DNA of 64,000 nt from Bacteroidota bacterium (GCA_023386965.1 JAEWIR010000001.1:1-64000); one strand, 5' to 3'; counted from the stretch's first letter, positions 43,865 through 54,016 are shown. Notes: generated by a model not told the origin, from the letters alone. A program made the numbers and translations.

Positions 43865-45505
43865 TTATTTTTGATTTTTATAGAAATTGATGAGTCCGTT
43901 GGTAGAACTGTCATGTGTATCTGTCGCGGCACCATCCTGTAATTCGGGTAATATCCTGGACGCCAGCGTTTTTCCGAGTTCCACACCGAACTGGTCGAAA
44001 CTGAAAATATTCCAGATAATTCCCTGTACAAAGATTTTATGCTCGTACAGTGCAATGAGCTGCCCCAGTGAAAATGGTGTTAATTCGTTAAATAACAGCG
44101 AATTGGTAGGTGTGTTTCCGTGGAAAACTTTATGATTCTGGATTTGTTTTATTTCCTCCTGAGATTTACCGGTCGCCAACAGTTCCTCCTGCACTTCGAT
44201 CGGTGTTTTACCGAACGCCAGGGCTTCAGTCTGGGCGAAAAAGTTGGCCAGGAGTTTTTCCTGATGATCGGAAACATGGTTGCAGGACTTCACAAATGCA
44301 ATAAAATCAGCCGGAATAAATTCGGTTCCCTGATGGATCAGTTGGTAAAAGGCATGCTGCCCGTTCGTGCCTGGTTCACCCCAGATCACCGGTCCTGTTT
44401 CATACTGCACAAACTGCCCGTTGCGGTCGGTACATTTACCGTTGCTCTCCATGTCAGCCTGCTGCAGGTAGGCGGGAAAACGGTCCAGGTATTGAGAGTA
44501 GGGAAGGATTGCATACGTTCCCGCATGGTGGAAATTTCGGTACCAAACCCCCAAAAGTGCCATGATTACGGGAATGTTCTCCCGAAACTCCGCGGTCCGG
44601 AAGTGCAGATCGGTGTCATTTGCACCTTTCAGCAGCTGTTCAAAGTTCTCATAACCCACTGCCAGCACGATGCTAAGCCCAATGGCGCTCCACAGCGAAT
44701 AGCGACCGCCTACCCAGTCCCAAAATTCAAAAATATTTTTCTCCGCGATTCCGAAATCCTTTACTGCTTCTGTGTTTGTTGAAAGCGCCACGAAATGTTT
44801 GGCAACATCGTCATGAGAGCCGCGGGTCATGAACCAGGCTTTCGCCGATTCGGCATTGGTCATCGTTTCCTGAGTGGTGAATGTCTTTGATGCTACAATA
44901 AACAGCGTCGTTTCCGGATCCAGTTCCTTCAGCACTTCCGCAATATGATTTCCGTCCACGTTGGACACGAAATGGACATTTATGCGCGTGCGGTAATGTT
45001 TCAGTGCCCGGCATACCATCACTGGCCCCAGGTCTGAACCTCCAATACCTATATTCACGACATCGGTGATCTCCTTACCGGTAAATCCTTTGTGCCTGCC
45101 CGAAATGACCTCCTCAGAAAAAGCCTTCATCTGTTTCAGGACTCTTCGGACAGCCGGTTTTATATTTTCACCGTCAACCAGGATTTCAGTTTCAGAGAAA
45201 TCCCGGAGGGCCGTGTGCAGGACCGCCCGTCCTTCGGTTTCATTGATGATATCACCTGAGAACATTTTAGTAATGGCCGAATTCAGGTCACACTCTTCCG
45301 CCAGGTTCAGCAACAGTTCAAATGTCCTACCGTCTATAAGATTCTTGGAGAAGTCAAAAAGGAAATTTGGCCTTTTTATGGAAAATTGGTTAAACCTTTC
45401 CGGATTATAATTGAAAAGTGTGCGGAGTTCAAAATCATTGTGTGCGAAGTGTTCGCTAAGGGCCGACCAGGCCTTTGTTTCTGTGGGATTGATTTTGGGC
45501 AGCAT
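43865..45505 (-). CDS. pgi: Glucose-6-phosphate isomerase
   Basis: Interconverts glucose-6-phosphate and fructose-6-phosphate. At 546 residues it is the standard long form. The two signature regions are present: a GIGGSDLGP loop (about 153-161) and GGRYSLWSAIGL (about 268-279), plus the C-terminal QGIIWNIFSFDQFGVELGK. It heads a tightly spaced minus-strand run with a methyltransferase, folD, queE and, after gaps of about 42 bp, the sugar transferase and Mla-type genes. Confidence 0.96.
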   Translation of the reverse strand: MLPKINPTETKAWSALSEHFAHNDFELRTLFNYNPERFNQFSIKRPNFLFDFSKNLIDGRTFELLLNLAEECDLNSAITKMFSGDIINETEGRAVLHTALRDFSETEILVDGENIKPAVRRVLKQMKAFSEEVISGRHKGFTGKEITDVVNIGIGGSDLGPVMVCRALKHYRTRINVHFVSNVDGNHIAEVLKELDPETTLFIVASKTFTTQETMTNAESAKAWFMTRGSHDDVAKHFVALSTNTEAVKDFGIAEKNIFEFWDWVGGRYSLWSAIGLSIVLAVGYENFEQLLKGANDTDLHFRTAEFRENIPVIMALLGVWYRNFHHAGTYAILPYSQYLDRFPAYLQQADMESNGKCTDRNGQFVQYETGPVIWGEPGTNGQHAFYQLIHQGTEFIPADFIAFVKSCNHVSDHQEKLLANFFAQTEALAFGKTPIEVQEELLATGKSQEEIKQIQNHKVFHGNTPTNSLLFNELTPFSLGQLIALYEHKIFVQGIIWNIFSFDQFGVELGKTLASRILPELQDGAATDTHDSSTNGLINFYKNQK

Positions 45506-45633
45506 ACATTAGGTTTTGTTCACCCGTGCGGGTATATAAACTGCTAATTTAAGGAAAATTGCAGGAAAGACATACGGAAAGGCTCCGGCACATAACCGAA
45601 GCCTCAAGATAATATTCCCTGACTGCTTTGAAT

Positions 45634-46539
45634 TTACTCGCGCGGCAATCCCGTGTGCATACTGGTGGCTGTCCTCTTTCTCCGGAAAAAATAGATGAGC
45701 AGGCAGCCCAAAATCAGAATTGGCCAGAGCGTAAGCAGTCCGATAACCAGTCTTTGGGTAAGGTAAAAACCTTCCGCAAAAGCGTTCTTTGTTTCGTACA
45801 GGAAGTTGGACTTGAATTTATTATCCGTGTTCCGCACATTAGTAACCGCTGTTTCTGCCACACGCAGTTCCGGTTCTTTCAGATAGATTTGGACCGTACT
45901 GTACTTCAGGCGGTCACTCATCCGGAGATCGGCGATTTTCTGAGTGTTGTTTGCAGCCATATTCCGGTCGTCGAGTTTCACTTTATCTTTATTATTTTGG
46001 ATTTGGCGGATGTTATTGGCTGTGGTTGTAATTCTTTCCGATTCCATTTTCGCCAGTTCAATATTTGCGGTAACATCTTCCGCCAAAATAACCCTGGAAG
46101 TGAGGAATAGTTTACGGTTGTTGATGAACTGCAGCAAGGCACCGAGTTGTTCTGTAGGAACCCTTACCTGCATATTGTTCTCTGTCCGGAATTTTCGCAC
46201 CAGGACGGCATTCTCATTACTTACCTCATAAGTTTCTTCTGAAACAATATTTGAATGGAGCTCGCTTGAGGTAACAAAACCTCCCATTTCCTGTACAGAC
46301 TTTTCAATAGCGATAGTAGCGTCGTAAACATCTTTCACTTCCATATCCACATTCGCGGTCTTAACAAATTTCTTTCCTTCCACCTCCATGGTGGCTGCGG
46401 TGGAGATACTGTCTGAAACCAGAACCGCGCTGTCGGTTTCATGCATAACATCGGTTGTACTGCTTTCACTTTTGCTGCATGCTGTACCTGTAAGGAGTAC
46501 AAGGCTTACCAAAACAGTTTTCGGGTGCAAATTTTTCAT
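45634..46539 (-). CDS. DUF4349 family lipoprotein
   Basis: Protein of 301 residues with a lipobox (GTAC, Cys21). The DUF4349 domain spans about 58-270: VKTANVDMEVKDVYDA, MGGFVTSSE, VRVPTEQL and SRVILAEDVT, a coiled-coil (about 160-205) and YSTVQIYLKEPE, followed by a C-terminal membrane helix (about 265-287) and an RRKR basic end. Having both a lipid anchor and a C-terminal helix is the usual plan of this family. The function is unknown. Confidence 0.85.
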   Translation of the reverse strand: MKNLHPKTVLVSLVLLTGTACSKSESSTTDVMHETDSAVLVSDSISTAATMEVEGKKFVKTANVDMEVKDVYDATIAIEKSVQEMGGFVTSSELHSNIVSEETYEVSNENAVLVRKFRTENNMQVRVPTEQLGALLQFINNRKLFLTSRVILAEDVTANIELAKMESERITTTANNIRQIQNNKDKVKLDDRNMAANNTQKIADLRMSDRLKYSTVQIYLKEPELRVAETAVTNVRNTDNKFKSNFLYETKNAFAEGFYLTQRLVIGLLTLWPILILGCLLIYFFRRKRTATSMHTGLPRE

Positions 46540-46655
46540 AACTCTTAGATTTAATTGGTTATTCCAAAGATGCAGGGTGATCTAATCAGATCCTTTGTAA
46601 AATACTTATCATATTAATGTAAAAAGAAATATGATTATAATTAATTGTAAATCAG

Positions 46656-46708
46656 GAGTTTGTAAATTAAGTATACAAGTTTATGGGGCAAGTTGCATTT
46701 ACAAACTC
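46656..46708. repeat. Inverted repeat (12 bp arms) between lon and DUF4349 gene
   Basis: GAGTTTGTAAAT (46656-46667) is perfectly complementary to ATTTACAAACTC (46697-46708), separated by 29 bp. It lies past the lon 3' end and before the DUF4349 start. There is no T-run to make it a clear terminator. It could be a lon mRNA stabiliser, a protein-binding site or part of a small RNA. TTGTAAAT also occurs once more at 46645. Confidence 0.6.
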
Positions 46709-46802
46709 AGCCAACAATTAAAAAAGTCAATTTTCCGGCAACCAAATTCCAAAAGAAAAACCACTCACGTCATGAAGGGCTTTTGAATATTAGGTGATAA
46801 AA

Positions 46803-49217
46803 TCACTTTTCGAGGGCAATGTCAATAACCTCGCTCATCCGGTTAACATAACTGATCTTAAGATTCTTAAGGTAGTCTTTTTTGATTTCTTCCACATCTT
46901 TGCGGTTGGCTTCGCACAGAATAATGTGCGTAATTCCGGCACGGGTTGCGGCCAGTAATTTCTCCTTGATTCCGCCTACGGGCAGAACTTTTCCGCGTAG
47001 GGTAATCTCACCGGTCATGGCCAGATGAGGTTTTACCTTCCGGTTCCTGAAACTGGAAACAATAGAGGTGAGCATTGCGATTCCCGCAGACGGTCCATCC
47101 TTAGGTGTGGCACCTTCCGGTACATGCACGTGAATGTTCTTTTTCTGCAAATCCTCCGCAGGAATGCCCAATTCGTCGTGCTTAGCTTTTATATACTCCA
47201 GCGCGATGGTGGCCGACTCCTTCATGACGTTTCCAAGGTTTCCGGTCATGGTAAGGTTGCCTTTACCCTCGCTTAGAATACTTTCGATAAAGAGAATGTC
47301 GCCACCCACCTGGGTCCAGGCCAATCCGGTCACGACACCCGGTACATCAGAGATCTCGGAAAGGCTTTTTGGTCTGGGTACACCCAGGATCTCATCAACC
47401 TTTGCCAGGGATATCCTTGGTTCATACTCTTTTTCCATAGCTGTTTGAAGTGCAACCCATCTCGCTATGGCTGCGATTTGCTTCTCCAGTCCCCTAACAC
47501 CACTCTCCGAGGTGTGTGCGTCTATAATATGTTTGAGTTCGGTATTCCCCAGTTTGAAGGATTTGGCAGTGAGCCCGTTCTCTTCCTGCTGCTTATTAAT
47601 AAGGTGCCTTTTGGCAATTTCCACTTTTTCCTCCAGCGTATAACCAGCGATTTCAATGATTTCCATGCGGTCCAAAAGCGGCCGCTGCACCGTGGACAGT
47701 GAGTTGGCCGTAGCAATGAACATGACACGCGACAGGTCGTAACCCATCTCCAGGAAATTATCGTAAAAAGCACTGTTCTGTTCTGGATCCAAAACTTCCA
47801 GCAGTGCTGAACTCGGATCACCATGAATTCCCTGACCGATTTTATCAATCTCGTCCAGAACAATCACAGGGTTGGATGTTCCGGATTTTTTCAAAGACTG
47901 CAACACGCGCCCGGCCATAGCTCCAATATAGGTTTTACGGTGACCGCGGATTTCAGACTCATCATGCAGGCCGCCCAGGGAAAGCCGTACGTATTTACGA
48001 CCCAACGCGTCGGCAACTGATTTTCCGAGTGATGTTTTTCCGACACCGGGAGGTCCTACCAAACATAAAATCGGCGATTTCATGTTGTTCTTCAGTTTGA
48101 GGACAGCCATGTGCTCCAGGATTCTTTTCTTGATATCTTCCAGACCGAAATGGGCTTTATCCAGAATCTTCTCTGCTTTATTGATGTCAAAAACATCCTT
48201 GGTATAAGTGTCCCATGGAAGATCTGTGAAGAAATCCAGGTAATTGCGCTGGACATTATAGTCCGGCGAATTCGGGTTTTGGCGCTGAAGGCGGTTAAGT
48301 TCTTTCTGGAAATGATTTTCAACTTCTTCGCTCCATTTTACATTTTTGACTTTAAGTAAAAGTTCTTCTACATCAGATTCAGGTCCTCCGCCCAATTCTT
48401 CCTGAATGGTCTTCATTTGCTGGCTCAGGAAATAATCGCGCTGCTGCTTATCCAGATCTTTGGAGGTTTTCTGATGGATTTGGTTGCGAAGTTCCAGAAT
48501 CCGGAAATCGTCATGCATCATTTCATAACAGGTCTGGGCTCTCTTCAGGAGATTTTTCTCCTCCAGAAGACTTTGTTTTTTACTGGCGTTGAAATTGGCA
48601 TTCGCGCAGATGAAATTCAGCAATTCCTCCAGGCCCTGAATATTCTTAATGGCAAAATTGGCCGCATTCGGAATGCCCGGATCCAGGGCGATAATTTTTT
48701 CTGCAAGATCCTTGATGTTTTCAATCAGCGCCTCAAATTCTTCCCTGTTACGCGCTGAAGTATCTTTCAGTTTAGTGATTTCGGCCTTATAATAAGGTTC
48801 GGTTTCCACAAACTGTTTGGTCTTAAACCTGCCAAATCCTTTCGTGATGGCGGTAATATTGCCTTCAGGCAGCTTGATGATCTTCAGGATTTTGGCGTAA
48901 GTACCAATCTGGTACAGATCTTCCTGTGCGGGGTTATCTACAGTAGCATTTTTCTGGCTGATGATGCCGATGAACTCACCGCTTTGCTGCGCCTCTTCCA
49001 GCAGTTTTATAGAATTTTTCCTGCCCGCGGTAATCGGTACTATCACCTTGGGGAACATCACCATATTCCGCACCGGCAGAATCGGGAAAACCGTCTGGCT
49101 GGTGTTAAGTTCCGTTTCGTCAAAGTCCTTAAGGTTGATCTCCTCAGCTACCAGGCTGAAGCCGTCATCTAAAATATCGTCAAATTCCATTTGTTCGTTT
49201 CTGTCTTTAGTCTCCAT
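46803..49217 (-). CDS. lon: ATP-dependent protease Lon
   Basis: Cytoplasmic hexameric protease that degrades misfolded and regulatory proteins. At 804 residues it has the N-terminal substrate domain (about 43-240), the AAA+ module with Walker A GPPGVGKT (388-395), and a protease domain with the Ser-Lys dyad Ser710 (GPSAGIAM) and Lys751 (GGIKEK). The 40-residue acidic N-terminal extension is common in flavobacteria. The gene is divergent from the PpiD/SurA-like gene with 247 bp between. Confidence 0.97.
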   Translation of the reverse strand: METKDRNEQMEFDDILDDGFSLVAEEINLKDFDETELNTSQTVFPILPVRNMVMFPKVIVPITAGRKNSIKLLEEAQQSGEFIGIISQKNATVDNPAQEDLYQIGTYAKILKIIKLPEGNITAITKGFGRFKTKQFVETEPYYKAEITKLKDTSARNREEFEALIENIKDLAEKIIALDPGIPNAANFAIKNIQGLEELLNFICANANFNASKKQSLLEEKNLLKRAQTCYEMMHDDFRILELRNQIHQKTSKDLDKQQRDYFLSQQMKTIQEELGGGPESDVEELLLKVKNVKWSEEVENHFQKELNRLQRQNPNSPDYNVQRNYLDFFTDLPWDTYTKDVFDINKAEKILDKAHFGLEDIKKRILEHMAVLKLKNNMKSPILCLVGPPGVGKTSLGKSVADALGRKYVRLSLGGLHDESEIRGHRKTYIGAMAGRVLQSLKKSGTSNPVIVLDEIDKIGQGIHGDPSSALLEVLDPEQNSAFYDNFLEMGYDLSRVMFIATANSLSTVQRPLLDRMEIIEIAGYTLEEKVEIAKRHLINKQQEENGLTAKSFKLGNTELKHIIDAHTSESGVRGLEKQIAAIARWVALQTAMEKEYEPRISLAKVDEILGVPRPKSLSEISDVPGVVTGLAWTQVGGDILFIESILSEGKGNLTMTGNLGNVMKESATIALEYIKAKHDELGIPAEDLQKKNIHVHVPEGATPKDGPSAGIAMLTSIVSSFRNRKVKPHLAMTGEITLRGKVLPVGGIKEKLLAATRAGITHIILCEANRKDVEEIKKDYLKNLKISYVNRMSEVIDIALEK

Positions 49218-49464
49218 GACAATCTGTCATTTCAGTTTCCTGCCCGCATGTACTCATTACAGTTATTTCTCTTAGAAATTCAGGGCGGCAAACTGTAAAG
49301 GCAGGTTTCCCAATTCCTGTGCCAATGAAATTTTCATAAAAGAATGCGGACAAAATTTCCTTTATACGCGCTTGTACAGGCTTACAGCATAAAAATGAAA
49401 CGATATTTCTCTTGTTTCTTAAAAATGTGTATTTTCGCTGACTGATAAAATATATTACAATATA

Positions 49465-51612
49465 ATGGCAATTTTAGGTGAAATTAGAAAACGACCGATT
49501 TTATTAATGGGAATCATTGCCCTGGCGCTGCTGGCGTTTCTGGTAAATCCGGATACGTTCGACAAGCTTTTTGGGAAGGATCCGAACATTTTGGGAAAGG
49601 TAAACGGAGATGAGATTACACGTGAAGAGTATTCTGATCAGCTTTTTATCCTGCAGCAGCAAGCCCAGCAACAGGGTCAGCCCGCAACCGGTCTGGAAGA
49701 ACAGGCATGGCAGATGATGGTCCAGAGCAAACTTATCAAGCAGCAGTTTGAGAAAATGGGTCTGGAAATGACCGACGATTATTTCTGGAGCCAGCTGCAG
49801 TTCGACCCTATGTTTGCCCAAAATCCTGAAAATTTTGATGAAAAAGGAAACTTCCGTCTTCAGGAAATTAAGAAGCAGGTGCAGGATCTTCAGAACAGCG
49901 GTGATATACAGTCATTGAACCAATGGAATAAGATGAGAAGATCCATTGAGTACAGAATGATGGCGCGTGAACTTATTTCCAATATCAATTCCGGTGTTAC
50001 TGTAGGTAAAAAGGAAGTGGAGGAAATCATGAGACAGCGCGACAATCTTGCTGATATTGATTATGTTAAAGTAGATTATGCATCTTTCCTGCAGAAAAAT
50101 CCGGTTAAAGTGACTTCTGAAGATCTTGCCGCCTATATTAAAAAGTATCCCAATACCTATAAAACGGATGCAAGTGTAAATCTTGGAGTGGTTTATTTCC
50201 CTGCACAGGCCAGCGCGCAGGACGATGCTGCCAAACTAAAAGAGATCACAAGCCTCCTTACCGGTGGTAATACCAATGGTGGTGTAGTGGAGAATTTTCA
50301 GAATACAGCCAGCGATTCCATGTTTGTGATGCTGAACTCCGATATGCCTTTTGACAACAGGTATCTTGGCGAGAACGAACTTCCGCCATCCATCAGAGAG
50401 TGGGTGAAGACTGCAGCTCCGGGTCAGATTACCGGACCGTATAAAGAACAGAATGTATATGTGCTTTCCAAAATGCTGGACCGCAAACCTTCAGATTCAG
50501 TGCTTTCAAAACATATCCTGATTTCCTACCAGGGTGCGCAGAGATCAACTGCTACCCGCACAAAGGAGCAGGCAAAGAAAACTGCCGACAGTCTGTATGC
50601 CATTATCAAAGGAAACGCGGCAGCTTTTGCAGAAGGTCTTAAAATATCAGATGAGCCTGGCGCCGTTGAAAGAAACGGAAGTGTGGGTTGGGTAACTCCT
50701 GCTTCACCATTCGATCCGGCCTACCTTAATTTCCTGATGAGCAATCCTAAAGGTGCTACAGGTGTTCAGGAATCCAGCTTCGGATATCACATCATCAACA
50801 TTGAAGACAAGAAATCAGGTTCTATGACCTATAAGTTGGCCAATATCGTGAAAGCGGTTACTCCGTCTGAGCAAACAGAGAATGCTGTAGACAAAAATGC
50901 CAGACGTTTTATCCAGCAAATTCAGGGTAAGTCATTTAATGATTTTGCCAATATTGCTAAAAAAGGCAACTATATGTTCAGTAACCCTAAAATGGTGAAA
51001 AGATTTGAAGGTCAGATTTCAGGACTTGGAACGCCTAAAGATTCAGAAATCATTGCCTGGGCATTTGATAAGAAAAGGGAAAAAGGAGATACCGAATTCT
51101 TCGTGGTTGACGGTACCGGCGATCGTGTTGTTGTTATACTGAACGGTAAACAGGAAAAAGGCCTTGCCGACCCTGAATCCGTTAGAGATCAGATTGAGCC
51201 GATCGTGAAAAACCAGTTGGCAGCCAAGAAAATCATTGAGAAGATGAATGCAGCTAAAGCAGGCAGCCTGGATCAGGTAGCTAAACTGTTTGGAACAGGA
51301 AAGCTGAACGCACAGGTAAATCTTCTGAACCCAACTGTTGGCGGTTCCATGGAACCACGTGTGGCAGGTGCAGCGTTTGGCGTGGCCAAAGGAAAAGTGA
51401 GCAAACCTGTGGAAGGAATGACCGGTGTTTATGTAGTACTTAAAAAGTCCGAAACAATGAACAAACAGCCGGGAGACATTAAGCAGATGACTGAATCCAT
51501 GATGCAGCAGAATGCCAGTTTCTTCGGACAGTCCTTCATCAAGAGTCTGCAGGATAATGCAGATATCAAGGATTACAGAATTGAAGTATGGGACAAAGGG
51601 GTAACCCAGTAA
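49465..51612 (+). CDS. Periplasmic folding factor, PpiD/SurA-type peptidyl-prolyl isomerase
   Basis: Protein of 715 residues with an N-terminal membrane anchor (about 13-27), a SurA-N-like chaperone region (about 38-180) and a parvulin domain at about 345-455 (SKHILISYQG, then GSVGWVTPASPFD and SSFGYHIINIEDK). It would face the periplasm and help fold secreted and outer membrane proteins. Proteins of this size and plan are the Bacteroidota counterpart of PpiD. A near-consensus TATTTTCG (49430-49437) may be its -7 box. Confidence 0.9.
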   Translation: MAILGEIRKRPILLMGIIALALLAFLVNPDTFDKLFGKDPNILGKVNGDEITREEYSDQLFILQQQAQQQGQPATGLEEQAWQMMVQSKLIKQQFEKMGLEMTDDYFWSQLQFDPMFAQNPENFDEKGNFRLQEIKKQVQDLQNSGDIQSLNQWNKMRRSIEYRMMARELISNINSGVTVGKKEVEEIMRQRDNLADIDYVKVDYASFLQKNPVKVTSEDLAAYIKKYPNTYKTDASVNLGVVYFPAQASAQDDAAKLKEITSLLTGGNTNGGVVENFQNTASDSMFVMLNSDMPFDNRYLGENELPPSIREWVKTAAPGQITGPYKEQNVYVLSKMLDRKPSDSVLSKHILISYQGAQRSTATRTKEQAKKTADSLYAIIKGNAAAFAEGLKISDEPGAVERNGSVGWVTPASPFDPAYLNFLMSNPKGATGVQESSFGYHIINIEDKKSGSMTYKLANIVKAVTPSEQTENAVDKNARRFIQQIQGKSFNDFANIAKKGNYMFSNPKMVKRFEGQISGLGTPKDSEIIAWAFDKKREKGDTEFFVVDGTGDRVVVILNGKQEKGLADPESVRDQIEPIVKNQLAAKKIIEKMNAAKAGSLDQVAKLFGTGKLNAQVNLLNPTVGGSMEPRVAGAAFGVAKGKVSKPVEGMTGVYVVLKKSETMNKQPGDIKQMTESMMQQNASFFGQSFIKSLQDNADIKDYRIEVWDKGVTQ

Positions 51613-51627
51613 CCAGCAAATAACCAG

Positions 51628-51652
51628 GCGGCCCTCAAAGGCCGCTTTTTTT
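51628..51652 (+). terminator. Terminator after the PpiD/SurA-like gene
   Basis: GCGGCC (51628-51633) pairs with GGCCGC (51640-51645) and is followed by seven T residues. Confidence 0.9.
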
Positions 51653-51669
51653 GGCCCGGTTTTTTCAAA

Positions 51670-51698
51670 TTGGAGATGGAGAAAAAATCCTATCTTTG
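51670..51698 (+). promoter_or_regulatory. Promoter of the MlaD-like gene
   Basis: TTG (51670-51672), an 18 bp spacer and TATCTTTG (51691-51698) fit the Bacteroidota pattern; the ATG is at 51723. Confidence 0.6.
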
Positions 51699-51722
51699 CT
51701 AGACTTAAGTTATACCAATTAG

Positions 51723-52673
51723 ATGAAATTTTCAAAAGAGATAAAAGCAGGGCTTATTGCTGTGCTTTCCATTGTCGGCTTTGTGCTGATTTTTCAATTT
51801 ATGAAAGGCAAAAGCCTCTTTACCACCGACAATATTTTCTATGCAAAATATGATAATGTGGAAGGGATTGAACCGGCCAGTAAAGTTTCCATTAACGGAC
51901 TTAAAGTGGGACAGGTAAACAATATCATTCCGGTGACGGACAAAAACGGCCGGGTGTATTTCGTAATCTCATTTGCAGTAGACAATGATTTTAAATTTTC
52001 AAAGGAATCTGTAGTTGAGGTTTTTGAACCCGGTATAATGTCGGCCAAGGAAATGCGGATCAATCTCGCTTACAAAGGTGCAGTGGCCAAAGACGGTGAC
52101 ACACTTGTCGGAAATTACAAACCCTCTTTAATCAATAACCTTGGAGAGCAGGTTGGTCCCGTGAAAGATCAGTTGCAGGAGGTGCTTAAAAAGGTGGATT
52201 CACTGGCTTACAGTGCAAACCAGGTGCTGGACGACAGAAACCGTGCGGAGATCCGTGCCTTACTCATCAGTCTGAACCGGACGGTGGCAGCCTTCGAAAC
52301 TACAAGCCGCCAGGCAAATGCCCTGGTTGCCAATAACGACCCAAAACTACAGCGTGTACTGGATAATGCCAATACAACAATGATTACGGCTAATTCGGCT
52401 GTTGACAAATACGGGCGCCTGGCAGAAAGCATCGATACGCAAAAGCTTAATGCCACCGTAGCCAATCTGGATGCTACAGTAAGCAAACTGAATAATGTGA
52501 TTTCCGGAATTGACAGGGGAGAAGGTTCCCTGGGAAAAGTGATGAAGGACGAAGAACTTTATAACAATCTCAATGCAGCATCCAATAATCTTAATGCCCT
52601 GATTGAAGATCTGAAGGCCAACCCAAAGCGTTACCTGAACTTTTCCGTATTCGGCAAGAATACCAAAGACTAA
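51723..52673 (+). CDS. MCE family lipid-binding protein, MlaD-like
   Basis: Protein of 316 residues with an N-terminal membrane helix (about 9-26) and one MCE domain (about 38-115; YDNVEGIEPASKVSINGLKVG and VEVFEPGIMSAKEMRINL). A long helical tail follows (about 140-300) with heptad-like spacing and repeated small-residue/Asn patterns. MCE proteins form hexameric rings carrying lipids between membranes. It probably partners the MlaE/MlaF-like genes at 38.5-40.1 kb although it is encoded 11 kb away. It is 14 bp upstream of the HdrD-like gene. Confidence 0.9.
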   Translation: MKFSKEIKAGLIAVLSIVGFVLIFQFMKGKSLFTTDNIFYAKYDNVEGIEPASKVSINGLKVGQVNNIIPVTDKNGRVYFVISFAVDNDFKFSKESVVEVFEPGIMSAKEMRINLAYKGAVAKDGDTLVGNYKPSLINNLGEQVGPVKDQLQEVLKKVDSLAYSANQVLDDRNRAEIRALLISLNRTVAAFETTSRQANALVANNDPKLQRVLDNANTTMITANSAVDKYGRLAESIDTQKLNATVANLDATVSKLNNVISGIDRGEGSLGKVMKDEELYNNLNAASNNLNALIEDLKANPKRYLNFSVFGKNTKD

Positions 52674-52687
52674 AACTCCTTTTCAAT

Positions 52688-54016
52688 ATGCAATATATTG
52701 ACAATATTATTTTCCTGATCGCCCTTGTTTTGGGTTTTGGACTGTTTTTCAGAAGTCTGAAAGAAATTTACAGAAACATTAAGCTGGGTCGCCCCATAGA
52801 CCGTACAGACCGTCCGGCAGACCGCTGGCGGACAATGGCAAAAGTGGCCATGGGACAGAGCAAAATGGGCAAGCGTCCCATCGCTGCCATCCTGCACCTT
52901 TTCGTCTATGTAGGCTTTGTAATCATCAACATTGAGCTGCTGGAAATTATGGTTGACGGTATCTTCGGAACTCACCGTTTTCTGGCGGGCATCATGGGAG
53001 ACTCTTTCTACGGTTTCTTTACAGCTACCCTGGAGGTTTTGGCGCTGCTTGTAATTGTGGCAGTGGTCATCTTCTTCATCCGCCGTAATTTCTATGGTGT
53101 GAAAAGGCTTACGATGAAGGAACTTTTTGGTTGGCCAAAACAGGATGCCAACTGGATCCTTATTATTGAATTTGCCCTGATGACGGCCTTCTTCACGATG
53201 AATGCGTCGGACTGGGTGCTCCAGCAGCGAGGTGTGCTGAATGCTCACGGCAGTTTCCCCGTTTCGTCAAATTTACTAGCCCCTCTATTTAGTGGTATGG
53301 CTGACGGCACCCTAACTATATTGGAGCGTGGTGCCTGGTGGTTTCACTTTCTGGGAATTTTATTCTTCATGAACTACCTTTATTACTCAAAGCATCTGCA
53401 TATCATCCTGGCTTTCCCGAATACGTGGTATGCTAATCTTGAGCCTAAGGGTAAGTTCAACAACCTGGCTTCGGTTACGGCTGAAATCAAGCTCATGATG
53501 GATCCCAATGCCGATCCTTACGCGGCCCAGCCCGACGCTGATCCCAATGCGGTGCCGGAGAAGTTTGGAGCCAACGATATCTTTGACCTTAATCAGGTGC
53601 AGCTGCTTAATGCCTATTCCTGTACCGAATGCGGAAGGTGTACCGCTGTTTGTCCGGCAAACATTACCGGCAAAAAATTATCGCCGCGTAAGATCATGAT
53701 GGATACGCGTGACCGTGTGGAGGAGGTAGCCAAAGTGATTAATAAAAACGGTAAATGGGAGGACGACGGCCGCAAATTGCTGGACGATCATATACAACGT
53801 GAGGAAATCTGGGCCTGTACCACCTGTAACGCCTGTGTGGAGGCTTGTCCTGTACTCATAGACCCATTATCCATCATTATGGAAATGCGCCGCTTCCTCG
53901 TAATGGAACAATCAGCGGCACCACAGGAACTGAACCTGATGATGACCAATGTAGAGAACAATGCCGCACCGTGGCAGTACAACCAGGCCGACAGGTTAAA
54001 CTGGGCAAAGGAATAA
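52688..54016 (+). CDS. Membrane 4Fe-4S protein, HdrD/GlpC-like with NarI-type membrane part
   Basis: Protein of 442 residues. The N-terminal half has about five helices with histidines placed like haem b ligands of NarI/DsrM proteins (ILHLFVYVGF, WWFHFLGILF and HLHIILAF). The C-terminal half has two 4Fe-4S motifs, CTECGRCTAVCP (about 312-323) and CTTCNACVEACP (about 377-388). This plan suggests electron exchange between the quinone pool and a soluble Fe-S partner, which is likely the HdrB-like product of the next gene. The physiological substrate is not known to me. Confidence 0.85.
   Translation: MQYIDNIIFLIALVLGFGLFFRSLKEIYRNIKLGRPIDRTDRPADRWRTMAKVAMGQSKMGKRPIAAILHLFVYVGFVIINIELLEIMVDGIFGTHRFLAGIMGDSFYGFFTATLEVLALLVIVAVVIFFIRRNFYGVKRLTMKELFGWPKQDANWILIIEFALMTAFFTMNASDWVLQQRGVLNAHGSFPVSSNLLAPLFSGMADGTLTILERGAWWFHFLGILFFMNYLYYSKHLHIILAFPNTWYANLEPKGKFNNLASVTAEIKLMMDPNADPYAAQPDADPNAVPEKFGANDIFDLNQVQLLNAYSCTECGRCTAVCPANITGKKLSPRKIMMDTRDRVEEVAKVINKNGKWEDDGRKLLDDHIQREEIWACTTCNACVEACPVLIDPLSIIMEMRRFLVMEQSAAPQELNLMMTNVENNAAPWQYNQADRLNWAKE

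Noticed and set aside
44120..44782. Open frame of 220 codons on the plus strand inside pgi
   Set aside because: Antisense shadow of a clearly coding gene with intact signatures.
51043..51735. Open frame of 230 codons on the minus strand
   Set aside because: Antisense to the PpiD/SurA-like gene and crosses its terminator; rich in H, F and C as expected for a shadow.
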